NCBI RefSeq assembly: GCF_001999765.1
Contig: NZ_KV908325.1
Span: forward strand, 62,256 to 126,255
DNA from: Sinomonas mesophila
GTDB lineage: Bacteria; Actinomycetota; Actinomycetes; Actinomycetales; Micrococcaceae
Length of the DNA stretch: 64,000 nt
Reading direction: 5' to 3'
The stretch's first letter is position 1. The number at the start of each line of letters is the position of its first letter. The translations under genes were made by a program, and so were the position numbers. The notes beneath the pieces are model-generated. The model was given only the letters and a program-made list of their open reading frames with translations, ran no database searches and had not been told where the DNA came from. Positions 49,490 to 58,826 of this stretch are shown in pieces.

Positions 49490-51373
49490 CTAGGCGACCG
49501 GCTGGGGGGACGTGATCCGGGTGAGGGAGTCGACATCGCGCACGGCGCCCTTGTCGGCCGAGGTGGCCATCGCCGCGTAGGCGCGCAGGGCCGCGGAGAC
49601 CTGACGCTCGCGGTTCGCCGGGTGGTAGCCGGTCGTGGCCTCGAGCCGCTCGCGCCGGGCGTCGAGCTCGGCCTGGTCCACGACGAGCTCCATCGAGCGG
49701 TTCGGGATGTCGATGCGGATGAGGTCGCCGTCCTCGACGAGCGCGATCGTGCCGCCCGAGGCCGCCTCGGGGGAGATGTGCCCGATCGAGAGGCCGGAGG
49801 TGCCGCCCGAGAAGCGCCCGTCGGTGATGAGCGCGCACTTCTTCCCGAGACCGCGGCCCTTGAGGAACGAGGTCGGGTACAGCATCTCCTGCATGCCCGG
49901 CCCGCCCTTCGGACCCTCGTAGCGGATGACGACGACGTCGCCCTCCTTGACCGTCTTGTTCAGGATCTTCTCGACGGCCTCGTCCTGCGACTCGCACACG
50001 ACCGCCGGGCCCTCGAACGTCCAGATCGACTCGTCCACGCCGGCCGTCTTCACGACCGCGCCGTCGACGGCGATGTTGCCGCGCAGCACCGCGAGGCCGC
50101 CGTCCTTCGAGTAGGCGTGCTCGACCGAGCGGATGCAGCCGCCCTCGGCGTCGAGGTCGAGGGAGGTCCACTCGTTGGACTGCGAGAACGCCGTCGAGGA
50201 GCGCTGCCCGCCCGGCGCGGCGTGCCACAGCTGCTGCGCCTCCTCGGTGGCCTTGCCGCCGCGGATGTCCCAGTCGTCGAGCCACGACTCGAGGTCCGGA
50301 GAGTGCACCGAGCGCACGTCGGTGTGGAGGAGGCCGCCGCGGCGCAGCTCGCCCAGGAGGGCGGGGATGCCGCCGGCGCGGTGCACGTCCTCCATGTAGT
50401 ACGTCTTGTCCTTGGCCACGTTCGGGGCGACCTTCGCGAGGCACGGCACGTTGCGGGACTTCGCGTCGATCTCGGCGAGGCCGTACTCGACGCCGGCCTC
50501 CTGGGCCGCCGCGAGCAGGTGCAGGATCGTGTTGGTCGAGCCGCCCATGGCGATGTCGAGGGCCATAGCGTTGTCGAAGGCCTTCGCGGTGGCGATCGAG
50601 CGCGGGAGGACGGAGTCGTCGTCGTGCGCGTAGTAGCGGGTGGCGAGCTCGACGGCGGTCGCCCCCGCGCGCTCGTAGAGCGCCTTGCGCGCGGTGTGGG
50701 TCGCGAGGACGGAGCCGTTGCCCGGGAGGGAGAGGCCGATGGCCTCGGTGAGGCAGTTCATCGAGTTGGCCGTGAACATGCCGGAGCACGAGCCGCACGT
50801 GGGGCACGCGTTCTGCTCGATGAGGTCGATGTCGGCGTCCGAGACGGACTCGTCGACGGCGTCGGCGATCGCGTTGACGAGGTCGAGCGAGCGGATCGAG
50901 CCGTCCGTGAGCGTCACGCGGCCGGCCTCCATGGGGCCGCCGGAGACGAACACGGTCGGGATGTTGAGGCGCATCGCGGCCATGAGCATGCCCGGGGTGA
51001 TCTTGTCGCAGTTGGAGATGCAGACGAGGGCGTCGGCGCAGTGCGCGTTGACCATGTACTCGACCGAGTCGGCGATGAGGTCGCGCGAGGGGAGCGAGTA
51101 GAGCATGCCGCCGTGGCCCATGGCGATGCCGTCGTCGACGGCGATCGTGTTGAACTCGCGCGGGACGGCGCCGGCGGCGAGGATCGCGTCCGAGACGATG
51201 CGGCCCACCGGGGCGAGGTGCGTGTGGCCCGGGACGAACTCGGTGAAGGAGTTGGCGACGGCGATGATCGGCTTCCCGATGTCCGAGTCGGCGACGCCGG
51301 AGGCGCGCATCAGTGCGCGGGCGCCGGCCATGTTGCGGCCATGGGTGACGGTGCGGGAGCGAAGAGCTGGCAT
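49490..51373 (-). CDS. ilvD: dihydroxy-acid dehydratase
   Basis: This 627-residue iron-sulfur enzyme dehydrates 2,3-dihydroxy-isovalerate or -methylvalerate in valine and isoleucine synthesis. Cluster-ligand Cys residues are in [13 protein letters not shown] near residue 109 and [21 protein letters not shown] near 182. The N-terminal [15 protein letters not shown] and [17 protein letters not shown] are highly conserved, as is the C-terminal [20 protein letters not shown]. It stands alone, convergent with the pca operon and divergent from an MmyB-type regulator across 77 bp. Confidence 0.96.
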   Translation of the reverse strand: MPALRSRTVTHGRNMAGARALMRASGVADSDIGKPIIAVANSFTEFVPGHTHLAPVGRIVSDAILAAGAVPREFNTIAVDDGIAMGHGGMLYSLPSRDLIADSVEYMVNAHCADALVCISNCDKITPGMLMAAMRLNIPTVFVSGGPMEAGRVTLTDGSIRSLDLVNAIADAVDESVSDADIDLIEQNACPTCGSCSGMFTANSMNCLTEAIGLSLPGNGSVLATHTARKALYERAGATAVELATRYYAHDDDSVLPRSIATAKAFDNAMALDIAMGGSTNTILHLLAAAQEAGVEYGLAEIDAKSRNVPCLAKVAPNVAKDKTYYMEDVHRAGGIPALLGELRRGGLLHTDVRSVHSPDLESWLDDWDIRGGKATEEAQQLWHAAPGGQRSSTAFSQSNEWTSLDLDAEGGCIRSVEHAYSKDGGLAVLRGNIAVDGAVVKTAGVDESIWTFEGPAVVCESQDEAVEKILNKTVKEGDVVVIRYEGPKGGPGMQEMLYPTSFLKGRGLGKKCALITDGRFSGGTSGLSIGHISPEAASGGTIALVEDGDLIRIDIPNRSMELVVDQAELDARRERLEATTGYHPANRERQVSAALRAYAAMATSADKGAVRDVDSLTRITSPQPVA

Positions 51374-51416
51374 TGGACCAGAACATCACGCGCGCGCGGG
51401 CGGCCGCCAGTCTGCC

Positions 51417-51444
51417 TTGGTACTAGTAGTGGGAGTGCTAGCGT
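51417..51444 (+). promoter_or_regulatory. predicted promoter giving a leaderless message
   Basis: TTGGTA (51417-51422) and TAGCGT (51439-51444) are spaced by 16 bp. The expected start coincides with the GTG at 51451. The same -10 hexamer TAGCGT lies 7 nt before the start of the related regulator at 33094. Confidence 0.55.
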
Positions 51445-51450
51445 TGGGGG

Positions 51451-52302
51451 GTGGGCAGCGCGGGACCTGACGATCGGCGCAAGGAGCTCGGGGCCTTCCT
51501 CCGGAAGCGCCGGGAGCGGCTGGTCCGCGCCGAGTACGACCTCCCGCCGGTGGGTCGCGGGCGCACCCTCGGCCTGCGCCGGGAGGAGATTGCGTTCCTC
51601 TCCGGGGTCTCGGTCACGTGGTACACGTGGCTCGAGCAGGGCCGGGACATCAACCCCTCGCGCCAGGTGCTCGACGCCGTCGCCGTCAACCTGCGCCTGA
51701 CCGCCCCCGAGCACGACTACATCCTCGGCCTGAGCGGCTTCGCCCCTGCCCCGCGACAGGCTCCCGGCGCGCCCGAGCCCGTCCCCGAGCACATCCAGCA
51801 CCTGCTCGACGCCCTCGATCCCTCGCCGGCGTTCGCCATCACGTCCACGTGGGCCATCGGTGCGTGGAACCGGGGGTATCAGGCGCTCTTCCCGGGCATC
51901 GCGACGGTCCCCGCCCGCGATCGCAACCTCCTCCGGCTGACCTTCACCGACCCCTACGTCCGCGGCATGCTCCCCGACTGGGAGGTCACGAGCCGCAGCT
52001 TCCTCGCCGATTACCGCGCCGAGGCCGGGTCGCACGCCGACCGCGCCGCGCACGTCGAGCTGGTGACGCGGCTGCGGGAGGACAGCGAGGACTTCGCCCG
52101 CGTCTGGGACGACCACGAGGTGCGCCGCTTCGCCTCCCGGGCCCGGACCTTCCTCCATCCTGTGGCCGGGAGGCTGGACTTCGAGCAGCACCAGCTCGTC
52201 CCCTCCGACGTGCCCAGCCTGCGCATCGTCGCCTACCTGCCCGCGCCCGGCACCGATATGGGGGAGCGCATGGCGAGGCTCGTCGCGGATACGGTCACGT
52301 AG
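51451..52302 (+). CDS. HTH-type regulator with MmyB-like sensor domain, B
   Basis: This 283-residue regulator has an XRE helix-turn-helix around residues 35-90 (LGLRREEIAFLSGVSVTWYTWLEQGRDINPS). An MmyB-like domain follows (PAFAITSTWAIGAWNRGYQALFPG near 130; FLHPVAGRLDFEQHQLVPSDVPSLRIVAYLPAPGTD near 231). It is a distant paralog of the gene at 33094. GTG start without ribosome site, matching a leaderless promoter. It is divergent from ilvD, but no functional link is evident. Confidence 0.83.
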   Translation: MGSAGPDDRRKELGAFLRKRRERLVRAEYDLPPVGRGRTLGLRREEIAFLSGVSVTWYTWLEQGRDINPSRQVLDAVAVNLRLTAPEHDYILGLSGFAPAPRQAPGAPEPVPEHIQHLLDALDPSPAFAITSTWAIGAWNRGYQALFPGIATVPARDRNLLRLTFTDPYVRGMLPDWEVTSRSFLADYRAEAGSHADRAAHVELVTRLREDSEDFARVWDDHEVRRFASRARTFLHPVAGRLDFEQHQLVPSDVPSLRIVAYLPAPGTDMGERMARLVADTVT

Positions 52303-52792
52303 CCGACGATAGACCTCGAGGCCCTGCTCGCGGCCGTCCACGGTCACGGTTCCCGACGACATGTGCCTCTTGTCCTGCTCAACTTCCTCTTTGAGCAGGT
52401 CCACGGTGGCGCGGTACTTTTCGAAGTCCGCCGTTCGGCGCCGAGCCACGGTGAAACTGATGACGGCAGCGAGGATTGCCAAAGGGAACGACACCAGCAG
52501 TGCCCACCCCGACGCGGAGAGGAACTCTAGCGCTATGGGAAGTGCCTGTTTGAAGGACAGAAAATCGTTCACCTCGCCGACCACTGCATTCAGCGTGGAA
52601 TCGAGGGGCCCCAGAAACTGCCCCACGAGGGGTGTCCCCGAAAGCGGCGGAGCGATCAACGGGGGCTCTCCGCCCACAGACCAGCGCGCATCCCACAGTC
52701 CAATGAATCTTGCGCCAGCTCACGATGCCGGCCACAACCACGAAGATGCCTGGCAGAACCCAAGACCAGAGGTGGAGTTCCTCGCGACTCAT
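52303..52792 (-). pseudogene. frameshifted two-segment membrane protein
   Basis: One frame begins MSREELHLWSWVLPGIFVVV (start 52792) with a membrane segment, then loses sense after VSWRKIHW. The next frame picks up with FIGLWDARWSVGGEPPLIAP and continues through a second membrane segment (GWALLVSFPLAILAAVISFT) and a charged tail TADFEKYRATVDLLKEEVEQ. The switch falls between about 52690 and 52720. The tail then runs into the end of the regulator gene on the other strand. This is either a decayed gene or a one-base sequence error. Confidence 0.5.
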
Positions 52793-52823
52793 CACGCCCA
52801 GCACATCCAAGGAATTCCTCGCC

Positions 52824-53249
52824 TCAGCCGATCTGCTCCGCGAGGGCAACGATGATGCCCGCCGGGCCGCGAAGGTAGCAGAGCCGGTAGCTGTCCTCGT
52901 ACTGCGCCACCTCGCCGAGGAGTTCGGCGCCGTGGGCGCGCAGACGGACGATGGTCTCGTCGATGTCGTCGACGGCGAACATGACGCGGTGCAGGCCCAG
53001 CGTGTTGGGCGGCGGGCTCTGCGGCTGGGCGTCGACCGCCGGCGGGTGGTGGTACTTCGTCAGCTCGAGCCTGCCGTGGCCGTCGGGGGTTCGCATCATC
53101 GCGATGTCGGTCCGGACGCCGTCGAGTCCGACCGTCTGGTCGGCGACGAGCCCCTCGATCGGCGCCCTGCCCTCCACCTCCATGCCGAGGTCGGCGAAGA
53201 ACGCGACGGCGGCGTCCAGGTCCTCGACGACGATCGCGACGTTGTCCAT
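52824..53249 (-). CDS. VOC-family (glyoxalase/bleomycin resistance type) protein
   Basis: This 141-residue protein is built of two beta-alpha-beta-beta-beta units: MDNVAIVVEDLDAAVAFFADLGMEVEGRAP, then LGLHRVMFAVDDIDETIVRLRAHGAELLGEV and YRLCYLRGPAGIIVALAEQIG. A metal-ligand Glu is visible in GRLELTKYH near residue 64 and a His in LHRVMF. The start at 53249 gives the usual family length. A GTG 15 nt upstream is possible. Members bind metals and act as lyases, isomerases, dioxygenases or resistance proteins. Substrate unknown. Confidence 0.8.
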   Translation of the reverse strand: MDNVAIVVEDLDAAVAFFADLGMEVEGRAPIEGLVADQTVGLDGVRTDIAMMRTPDGHGRLELTKYHHPPAVDAQPQSPPPNTLGLHRVMFAVDDIDETIVRLRAHGAELLGEVAQYEDSYRLCYLRGPAGIIVALAEQIG

Positions 53250-53370
53250 CCGTTCAACAGCCACACTGCCACCCTTCGCTCGCGCCGCTGGACCACACCC
53301 AGTCTCTTGCCGAGACCCACCCCAGACAACCCGCGACGGCGGACGCCGGCTTCGTCGCAGGGACGTGACC

Positions 53371-53622
53371 CGGGTCGCAGGGACGCTCAACGGCACGGCG
53401 AGCATCTCGGGCGGCGTCGTCGTCAACGGCCCGACCGCCAACGGCAACGGGGCGATCGACGTCAACGGCGGGCTCGTCGTCTCGGGCGGTAGGCTCGCCG
53501 CGCCGGGCGGCGCCGAGATGGCGGAGGGCCTGGACGGCGAGACCTGCACCGTCTACACGGGCGGCACGGCCGAGCGGTCCGCGGGTCTCGGCTCCGGGAC
53601 GCTCGACGGCCCACGCTGGTAG
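53371..53622 (+). pseudogene. remnant of a carbohydrate-binding (Cthe_2159-like) protein
   Basis: The frame reads ISGGVVVNGPTANGNGAIDV, NGGLVVSGGRLAAPGG, AEMAEG, then abruptly GETCTVYTGGTAERSAGLGSG and a stop. The first part matches the repeating beta-helix near the end of Cthe_2159-type extracellular proteins (NGNGALDVNGxxxxSGGTLxAAGSxGMAE). The second matches their last strand (GxTYTVYTGG). The intervening segment and the whole N-terminal part are missing, so this is a decayed gene end. It occupies most of the gap 53250-53723 with the palindrome that follows. Confidence 0.6.
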
Positions 53623-53635
53623 GAGGCACCCAGCC

Positions 53636-53698
53636 CAACGCGGCATCACAACACGACGCAATCCGGGCGGGATTGGGGCGTGTTGCGATGCGGCGTTT
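53636..53698. repeat. intergenic palindrome, CGCATCGCAACACGC family, copy 2
   Basis: Imperfect outer arms 53636-53655 and 53679-53698 (CGTGTTGCGATGCGGCGTTT). The loop carries its own inverted repeat CAATCC/GGATTG. Related to 32962-33026 and 60953-61015. Confidence 0.8.
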
Positions 53699-53723
53699 CG
53701 GGTTGCTCGCCGGTTACCACACG

Positions 53724-54533
53724 CTAACTGAAGCTCGTCGTCGGACCCTCCTCGTCGAAGCGGGCGAGCACGGCGGCCGCGACGTCCCGCAGCTTAATGT
53801 TCCGGTGGTTGGAGGCGGCCTTGAGCACCTCAATGGCCTGGGCCTGTGAGTAGCCGGACTGGGCCATGATGACGCCCACGGCGAGGTTGATCGCCGTCCG
53901 CGACTCGAGGGCCGCGGCGAGGTCGGACGAGCGGTCCGCCTCGCTGGCGAACTTCACCGCGAGGTGGATCGTCTTCGACACGAGGCCAGCGAGCTCCGCG
54001 ACCCTTCCCTGCAGCTCGGGCGGGAAGCCGTCCACGGCGGAGCTGTAGCAGTTCAGCGCGGCGTCAGCCTTCGAGGAGGCCGGCAGCGGGATGGGCGCGG
54101 CAAAGACCGAGCGCAGGTCCGAGTCTGCCAACGCCGCGGTGTACCGGGGGTAGCGCCGGTCCGTCCGGAGGTCCGGGACGTACACGGCCCGCTGCGTCGA
54201 GACCGCCTCGCTGCACGGGCCCTGGCCGCTCGCGTATTGGCGCTCGTCCATGGCCGCTGCCGCCTCGTCGCTGCTGCCGACCGTGTCCCTGCGGTTCTCG
54301 CGGCCCACTGTGACGCTGCAGTGCACCGTTCCCTCGGCCCCGGGGGCCGAGAGGGCCCGGGCCGCGAGCTCGGAGACCCTGGCCAGGAAGGCGGCGAGGT
54401 CGGCGCTGTCGAGGAACAGGTCAAGGAGGTCGCCGTTTGCCGGACGCATCAGACCCGCGCTGTCACCGTCAGCGTTCCAGCGCCCGATGCCCGGCTCTTC
54501 TGCGTGCACTGACCTCTCGGGCTTCTCGCTCAC
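53724..54533 (-). CDS. GAF-ANTAR domain protein
   Basis: This 269-residue protein has a GAF sensor domain (residues about 55-195; YASGQGPCSEAVSTQRAVYVPDLRTDRRYPRY near 100, SVFAAPIPL near 142). A C-terminal ANTAR RNA-binding domain follows (LAAALESRTAINLAVGVIMAQSGYSQAQAIEVLKAASNHRNIKLRDVAAAVLARF from about 205). Such proteins act as antiterminators, binding paired hexaloop hairpins in nascent RNA when the GAF domain senses a signal. Start is GTG with GGAGG 9 nt upstream. It is not next to an obvious target operon. The gap to the next gene (54534-54729) shows nothing notable. Confidence 0.9.
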   Translation of the reverse strand: MSEKPERSVHAEEPGIGRWNADGDSAGLMRPANGDLLDLFLDSADLAAFLARVSELAARALSAPGAEGTVHCSVTVGRENRRDTVGSSDEAAAAMDERQYASGQGPCSEAVSTQRAVYVPDLRTDRRYPRYTAALADSDLRSVFAAPIPLPASSKADAALNCYSSAVDGFPPELQGRVAELAGLVSKTIHLAVKFASEADRSSDLAAALESRTAINLAVGVIMAQSGYSQAQAIEVLKAASNHRNIKLRDVAAAVLARFDEEGPTTSFS

Positions 54534-54729
54534 GCCTCATCGCCTCCGCTGCATGTCGCGTCCAGCCCCCCAGTCGACTCAAGACTACGTGGCGTGATCA
54601 TTTGCCCCCAACCACGGTGTGCGTCAAGGTGGAGCGGGACGACTAGCCCCGTGGCCCATGAAGGCCGGCACCGCGGACATCGCGATGGGCCACCTGCAAG
54701 ACCGTTACGGAGTTTGGGGAGGGCTGATC

Positions 54730-55914
54730 GTGGCGAAGAAGATGAAGGCGCGCGGACGCAAGGCTTCTTCCGGCCGGGCTGATGGGGGCCGAAGGCCCAC
54801 GTCGCTCGTCGCGGCCCGGGCCTCCCGCGCTGTGGACGCGCTCGCCAGCGATTTCATGCGCTGGTTCGAGGCGGACTTCGGACCCGCCGAGGAGGGGCTG
54901 GCCTGCCTCGAGGTGGTCACGTCGCTGGTTGCGGCCTATTTCGAGAAGACTGGCGCGGTGACGGCGACGGCCTTTGAGCCCGGCCCGCTGGAGGACCTGC
55001 TGGGTGAGCTCGCAGACGAGGCCGACGACGAGGTGACTCCCCTCGTGGTCCTGGACATGCTTCACCGCTATGTCGATTTCCTCTACGGCACCGGGCGGTG
55101 GTCCGGGTCCGAAGACGACTATGCCCAAGTCCATGCGCTGGTCGGGGAAGGCGGTCCTCTGGGGTCCCGGGGCCCGGTGATCCACGTGCCGTCGCTGACT
55201 GAGGACGAGCAGGCGGAGTCCTTCGCGTCCCTGCCACTCGTCCAGCGCGCACGTGCGCTGCTGGGCTGGCTGGGTGGCGGCAGGCCAGTCACCGGGACCG
55301 GCGGACTGCGCCTCGCGGACCTCGAGGAGGCCGCGGCCTGCGCGGGCGAGCGCGCCCGCGGCGTCCGCAAGCGGTCGCAGGAGGCCCTTGCGGCGGCCGC
55401 TGATGGCGGCTATGCCCTGGCCCAATCGATGTGGGACCTTCCTCTCCTGAGCCGACTGTGGACTGCACTCGCTGCCGCGGACATGGTCCAGATCCGCGCC
55501 ACCAAGGCGGTGCCGCGGGCGACCGCGGAGAGGTTCCTGACGGGGACCGCCAGCGAGCAGCTTGAACAGAGCCGTGCCCTGGCGACCGAGTACTTCTCCA
55601 GAGTTGTGGAATCGGACCTCGGCGCGACGCCGGGGGAGGCTGCCGTCGCGGCGATGAAGGTCGGTATTCTCGCGGCTGCGGCCTCCGAGACGCCTCCCGA
55701 GATGGCCCGCCTCCGCGCTGTCCCAGACCACGCACCCGAGGAGGAGAGGTTCATGGCCCGCTACGTGGTGCATTCCGCACTTGCCGACCTACTGTGGCTC
55801 ACAGACGTGGGCCTCCTTGAGATGGACGAGCACATCAGGGTCCCGCCTGCGCTTGTCCAGTGCGTCGGCGCGGCGTTCAAGGACGAATTCGACCTCACCA
55901 TGGTCTACCTCTGA
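54730..55914 (+). CDS. hypothetical actinobacterial protein (394 aa)
   Basis: This is a soluble, mostly helical protein without signal peptide or membrane segment. It starts VAKKMKARGRKASS and has a basic first 25 residues. The rest is acidic and Ala/Leu-rich (DFMRWFEADFGPAEEG, DEVTPLVVLDMLHRYVDFLYGTGRW, LPLVQRARALLGWLGGGRPVTGTGGLR). LRLADLEEAAACAGE in the middle resembles tails of a plasmid-type pRiA4b/SEC-C-associated family, but I cannot assign it. The GTG at 54730 is chosen for GGAGGG 7 nt upstream; the frame is open to 54619. It converges with an MFS gene. Confidence 0.7.
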   Translation: MAKKMKARGRKASSGRADGGRRPTSLVAARASRAVDALASDFMRWFEADFGPAEEGLACLEVVTSLVAAYFEKTGAVTATAFEPGPLEDLLGELADEADDEVTPLVVLDMLHRYVDFLYGTGRWSGSEDDYAQVHALVGEGGPLGSRGPVIHVPSLTEDEQAESFASLPLVQRARALLGWLGGGRPVTGTGGLRLADLEEAAACAGERARGVRKRSQEALAAAADGGYALAQSMWDLPLLSRLWTALAAADMVQIRATKAVPRATAERFLTGTASEQLEQSRALATEYFSRVVESDLGATPGEAAVAAMKVGILAAAASETPPEMARLRAVPDHAPEEERFMARYVVHSALADLLWLTDVGLLEMDEHIRVPPALVQCVGAAFKDEFDLTMVYL

Positions 55915-56051
55915 GGACCGTCTTACGGCTTCCAGGCCTCGCTCATCCCGGTCCAGAGGCCCCCGAGTCGTCTCGCCCGCCGAACGGTGCAGCGAATCAG
56001 ACCTTGCGAGCGGAGAGCATCCTGGAAGCGCAGGTCTTCGGGGCTGGCTTC

Positions 56052-57344
56052 TCAGCTCTGGTTGGATCGCTGTATCGCGGTCACGGCGAGCCGTCGTCCA
56101 GCGACCACGAGCGCAATAGCCAGCACGAGCCCCGCCACCCCACTCACGAGCAGCGGCACCTGCCCCGCATCACCCCACGCGAGGCCTGCCCAGAGGCCCG
56201 CCGTCAGGATCCCGCCGCCCGTGAGCCCCTGGAAGAGGCCCTGCGCCCGCCCCTGCAGCGCCTCCGGCGCGAGACTCGAGACCCACGCCTTGCCCACGCC
56301 GTCCGTGCACGCGGCGAAGCCGCCGTACGCGAGCAGGATGGGGAACACCCAGGCCGGGTCGTCGATGAGCCCGAGCCCGAGATATCCGGCCGCGAAGAAC
56401 ACGAGCCCCGCCGCGAACACGAGGTGCCGGGGGATCCTGTCCGAGAGTGCCCCCGCTGGGTAGGACAGCGCCGCGTATGCGATGTTGAACAGGATGTACG
56501 CCGCGACGACTCCCTCGGTGGGCAGCCCGAGCTCGTGCGCGCGCAGCAGCAGGAGCGCGTCGGGGAAGTTCACGAGCGAGAACACGGTGAGCACTGCGAT
56601 GAGGATGCGCAGGCGCCTGGGGAGGGCGGGCCGGAGGCGGGCCGGCGCGCCCGGCGGGGCGCCCGCCGTCGTGCGTGTGGCGTCCGATGGCGGGGCGGTC
56701 GCCGAGCGAACGACGGCGGCGGGGGCCGCGCGCTTCTCCCGCACGACCGCGACCAGGAGCACCGAGAGGACCGCGGGCACGACGGCGATCGCGAGGAGTG
56801 GCTGGATCTGCCCGCCGAAGAGGGCGAGCAGCCCGAGCCCGATGGCGGGGCCGACTACGGCGCCGGCCGTGTCCGCCATGCGGTGGAAGCCGAAGATCCG
56901 GCCGCGGCTGACGGGGTCGGCGGCCTCGGTGAGGAGTGCGTCGCGCGGTGCGCCGCGGATGCCCTTGCCCAGGCGGTCGACGCAGCGGCCCGCGAGAACC
57001 ACCGGCCATGCGGAGGCGAGGGCGATGATGAGCTTCCCGAACGCCGCGAGCCCGTAGCCGAGGCCGATGAGGCGCCGCTTCGAGGAGCGGTCCGCGAGCC
57101 GGCCAGCGACGATCTTCGTGAGGGACGCGGCGCCCTCGGCCGCACCCTCGACGGCCCCGACCACCGCGGCTGGCGCCCCGAGGACAGCGGTGAGGAAGAT
57201 CGGCAGGACCGGATACAGGAGCTCGCTCGCGGTGTCCTGGAGGAAGCTCACGCCGGAGAGCGCCGCAACGTTGCGGGTAAGCCAGCGCGGACGGCGAGGC
57301 CTGCGCCCCACGCCCCGAGCCGGAGCGTTGCTGCCGCCCGCCAT
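56052..57344 (-). CDS. MFS transporter (putative efflux)
   Basis: This is a 430-residue inner-membrane protein with 12 segments. SFLQDTASELLYPVLPIFL near residue 35, GRLADRSSKRRLIGLGYGLAA near 82 and GRCVDRLGKGIRGAPRDALL near 119 are typical of a DHA1-like subgroup with a conserved D-x-x-SE motif in the first helix. A hydrophilic loop of about 45 residues (RSATAPPSDATRTTAGAPPG) divides the halves. Substrate not predictable. It lies 95 bp upstream of the aromatic transporter gene end, on the same strand. Confidence 0.85.
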   Translation of the reverse strand: MAGGSNAPARGVGRRPRRPRWLTRNVAALSGVSFLQDTASELLYPVLPIFLTAVLGAPAAVVGAVEGAAEGAASLTKIVAGRLADRSSKRRLIGLGYGLAAFGKLIIALASAWPVVLAGRCVDRLGKGIRGAPRDALLTEAADPVSRGRIFGFHRMADTAGAVVGPAIGLGLLALFGGQIQPLLAIAVVPAVLSVLLVAVVREKRAAPAAVVRSATAPPSDATRTTAGAPPGAPARLRPALPRRLRILIAVLTVFSLVNFPDALLLLRAHELGLPTEGVVAAYILFNIAYAALSYPAGALSDRIPRHLVFAAGLVFFAAGYLGLGLIDDPAWVFPILLAYGGFAACTDGVGKAWVSSLAPEALQGRAQGLFQGLTGGGILTAGLWAGLAWGDAGQVPLLVSGVAGLVLAIALVVAGRRLAVTAIQRSNQS

Positions 57345-57439
57345 CGCGCCTCCCCACGTCTTGCGGCCACTTTAATGCGAGTGCTGGCCGTTCGGGCGGA
57401 AGGGATCTCCGGACGTCGGGTGCGACGCCCGAACGCTCC

Positions 57440-58684
57440 TCAGAGGTCCTTGCGCCCCGGTACGACGTGCGGCACGGCCACGAGGGCCAGGACCGCGAGC
57501 ACCGCCGCGGCGGCGAAGACGTAGAAGCCCCACGGGTAGGCGATGCCGAGCGCGACGAGCGTTCCCGTCACGGCCGGGCCCAGGATTGCGCCGAGACGGC
57601 CCACGCCCGCGGAGAACCCGAGCGCCGTCCCGCGCAGGTACGCCGGGAAGATCTGCGAGACCCACGCATACACGAGCACCTGCGCGCTGAACACGAACAC
57701 GCCCGTGACGAAGACGGCCGCGTTGAGCAGGAGCTCGTTCTGCATCTTGATGCTCAGCACCGCCAAGAGCAGGGCAGACAGCCCGAACCACAGCAGCACC
57801 ACCCGCTTCGCGCCGTGTTTGTCCGCGAGCCAGCCGGCGAGGAACAGGCCCGCGACAGCGCCGACGTTGAGCACGAGCAGCAGCGTCAGGGACGAGCTGA
57901 GCGAGTAGCCGGCCGAGGCCATGAGCGTGGGCAGCCACGTGTTGAGCCCATACACGAGCAGGAGGCCCATGAAGGACGCGACCGCGATGCCCAGAGCCAC
58001 GAGCGGGTATGGCTTCTGCAGGAGGCTGCGGAACCCGATGGGCTGGGCTTCCTCGGCGACCTCGGCCGGCTCGAGGGTGCCTTCCGGGGCTCCCTTGGAG
58101 GGCAGCGACTCGGGCAGCTTGATCCACAGGACCGGGAGCAGGGCCAGACCCGCGACTCCGCCGATGATGAACATGACGCGCCAGTCGGGGATGACGAGGA
58201 GGGCGAGGAACGCCGTCGCGACGGCGCCCACGTGGTAGCCGGTCATCGTGCGGGTCGTGGCGCTCGCGCCGGAGCCGGGGTGGGCGTAGTCGTTCATGTA
58301 GGCGAGGGCGGCGGGGAGGCACGCGCCGAGGCCGGTGCCCGCGAGAAGGCGGAAGACGCCGAAGACGGCCACGTTCGGGGCCACGACCACCGCGAGGGTG
58401 AAGACCGAGAACCACGCGACGCACGCGATGAGCAGCCGGCGCCGGCCGAACCGGTCCGAGAGCGGGGCGATGAAGAGCGCCCCGAGGCCGACTCCGACGA
58501 GGGAGATCGTCGCGGCGAAGGTCGCGCCGACGGCGTCGAAGCCGAGGTCCTGGGACTTGATGAGCGTGGGGATGACGGTGCCGAGGACCACGAGGTCGAA
58601 GCCGTCGAGGACCATCGCGAACCAGCACAGCCACACGGGCCACTGGGATCGTTGCAAGGCGGGCAGGGGAGTCGTCGTCGACAT
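57440..58684 (-). CDS. MFS aromatic acid:H+ symporter (PcaK/BenK family)
   Basis: This 414-residue inner-membrane symporter has the aromatic-acid family mark DGFDLVVLGTVIPTL in helix 1 (near residue 27) and GALFIAPLSDRFGRRR near 70. The arrangement Asp-Gly-x-Asp in helix 1 is required for transport in PcaK. An ATG at 58684 gives the normal length; the frame is open upstream only by chance. It is divergent from the IclR regulator and near pobA, so 4-hydroxybenzoate and/or protocatechuate are the likely substrates. The predicted operator at 58785 lies in the shared promoter region. Confidence 0.88.
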   Translation of the reverse strand: MSTTTPLPALQRSQWPVWLCWFAMVLDGFDLVVLGTVIPTLIKSQDLGFDAVGATFAATISLVGVGLGALFIAPLSDRFGRRRLLIACVAWFSVFTLAVVVAPNVAVFGVFRLLAGTGLGACLPAALAYMNDYAHPGSGASATTRTMTGYHVGAVATAFLALLVIPDWRVMFIIGGVAGLALLPVLWIKLPESLPSKGAPEGTLEPAEVAEEAQPIGFRSLLQKPYPLVALGIAVASFMGLLLVYGLNTWLPTLMASAGYSLSSSLTLLLVLNVGAVAGLFLAGWLADKHGAKRVVLLWFGLSALLLAVLSIKMQNELLLNAAVFVTGVFVFSAQVLVYAWVSQIFPAYLRGTALGFSAGVGRLGAILGPAVTGTLVALGIAYPWGFYVFAAAAVLAVLALVAVPHVVPGRKDL

Positions 58685-58784
58685 CGTGACCTCGGGGATT
58701 GGGATGGGGCTGGGAAGCCGGGGCGCTGCGGCGCCGGGCATGTGAGATTTGTACCACCGGCGCCTATGGTCCGCGACACATGGC

Positions 58785-58799
58785 ACCATTGAATGGAAT
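58785..58799. promoter_or_regulatory. predicted IclR operator variant between transporter and regulator
   Basis: On the minus strand it reads ATTCCATTCAATGGT. Compared with TTCCGTTCAACGGAA, two symmetrical changes (G to A and C to T) keep the inner palindrome CCATT-G-AATGG. It sits in the 142-bp gap between the divergent genes, 28 bp before the regulator start. Confidence 0.55.
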
Positions 58800-58826
58800 T
58801 GGGGGACCGGAAAGTGAGGAAGCTCC

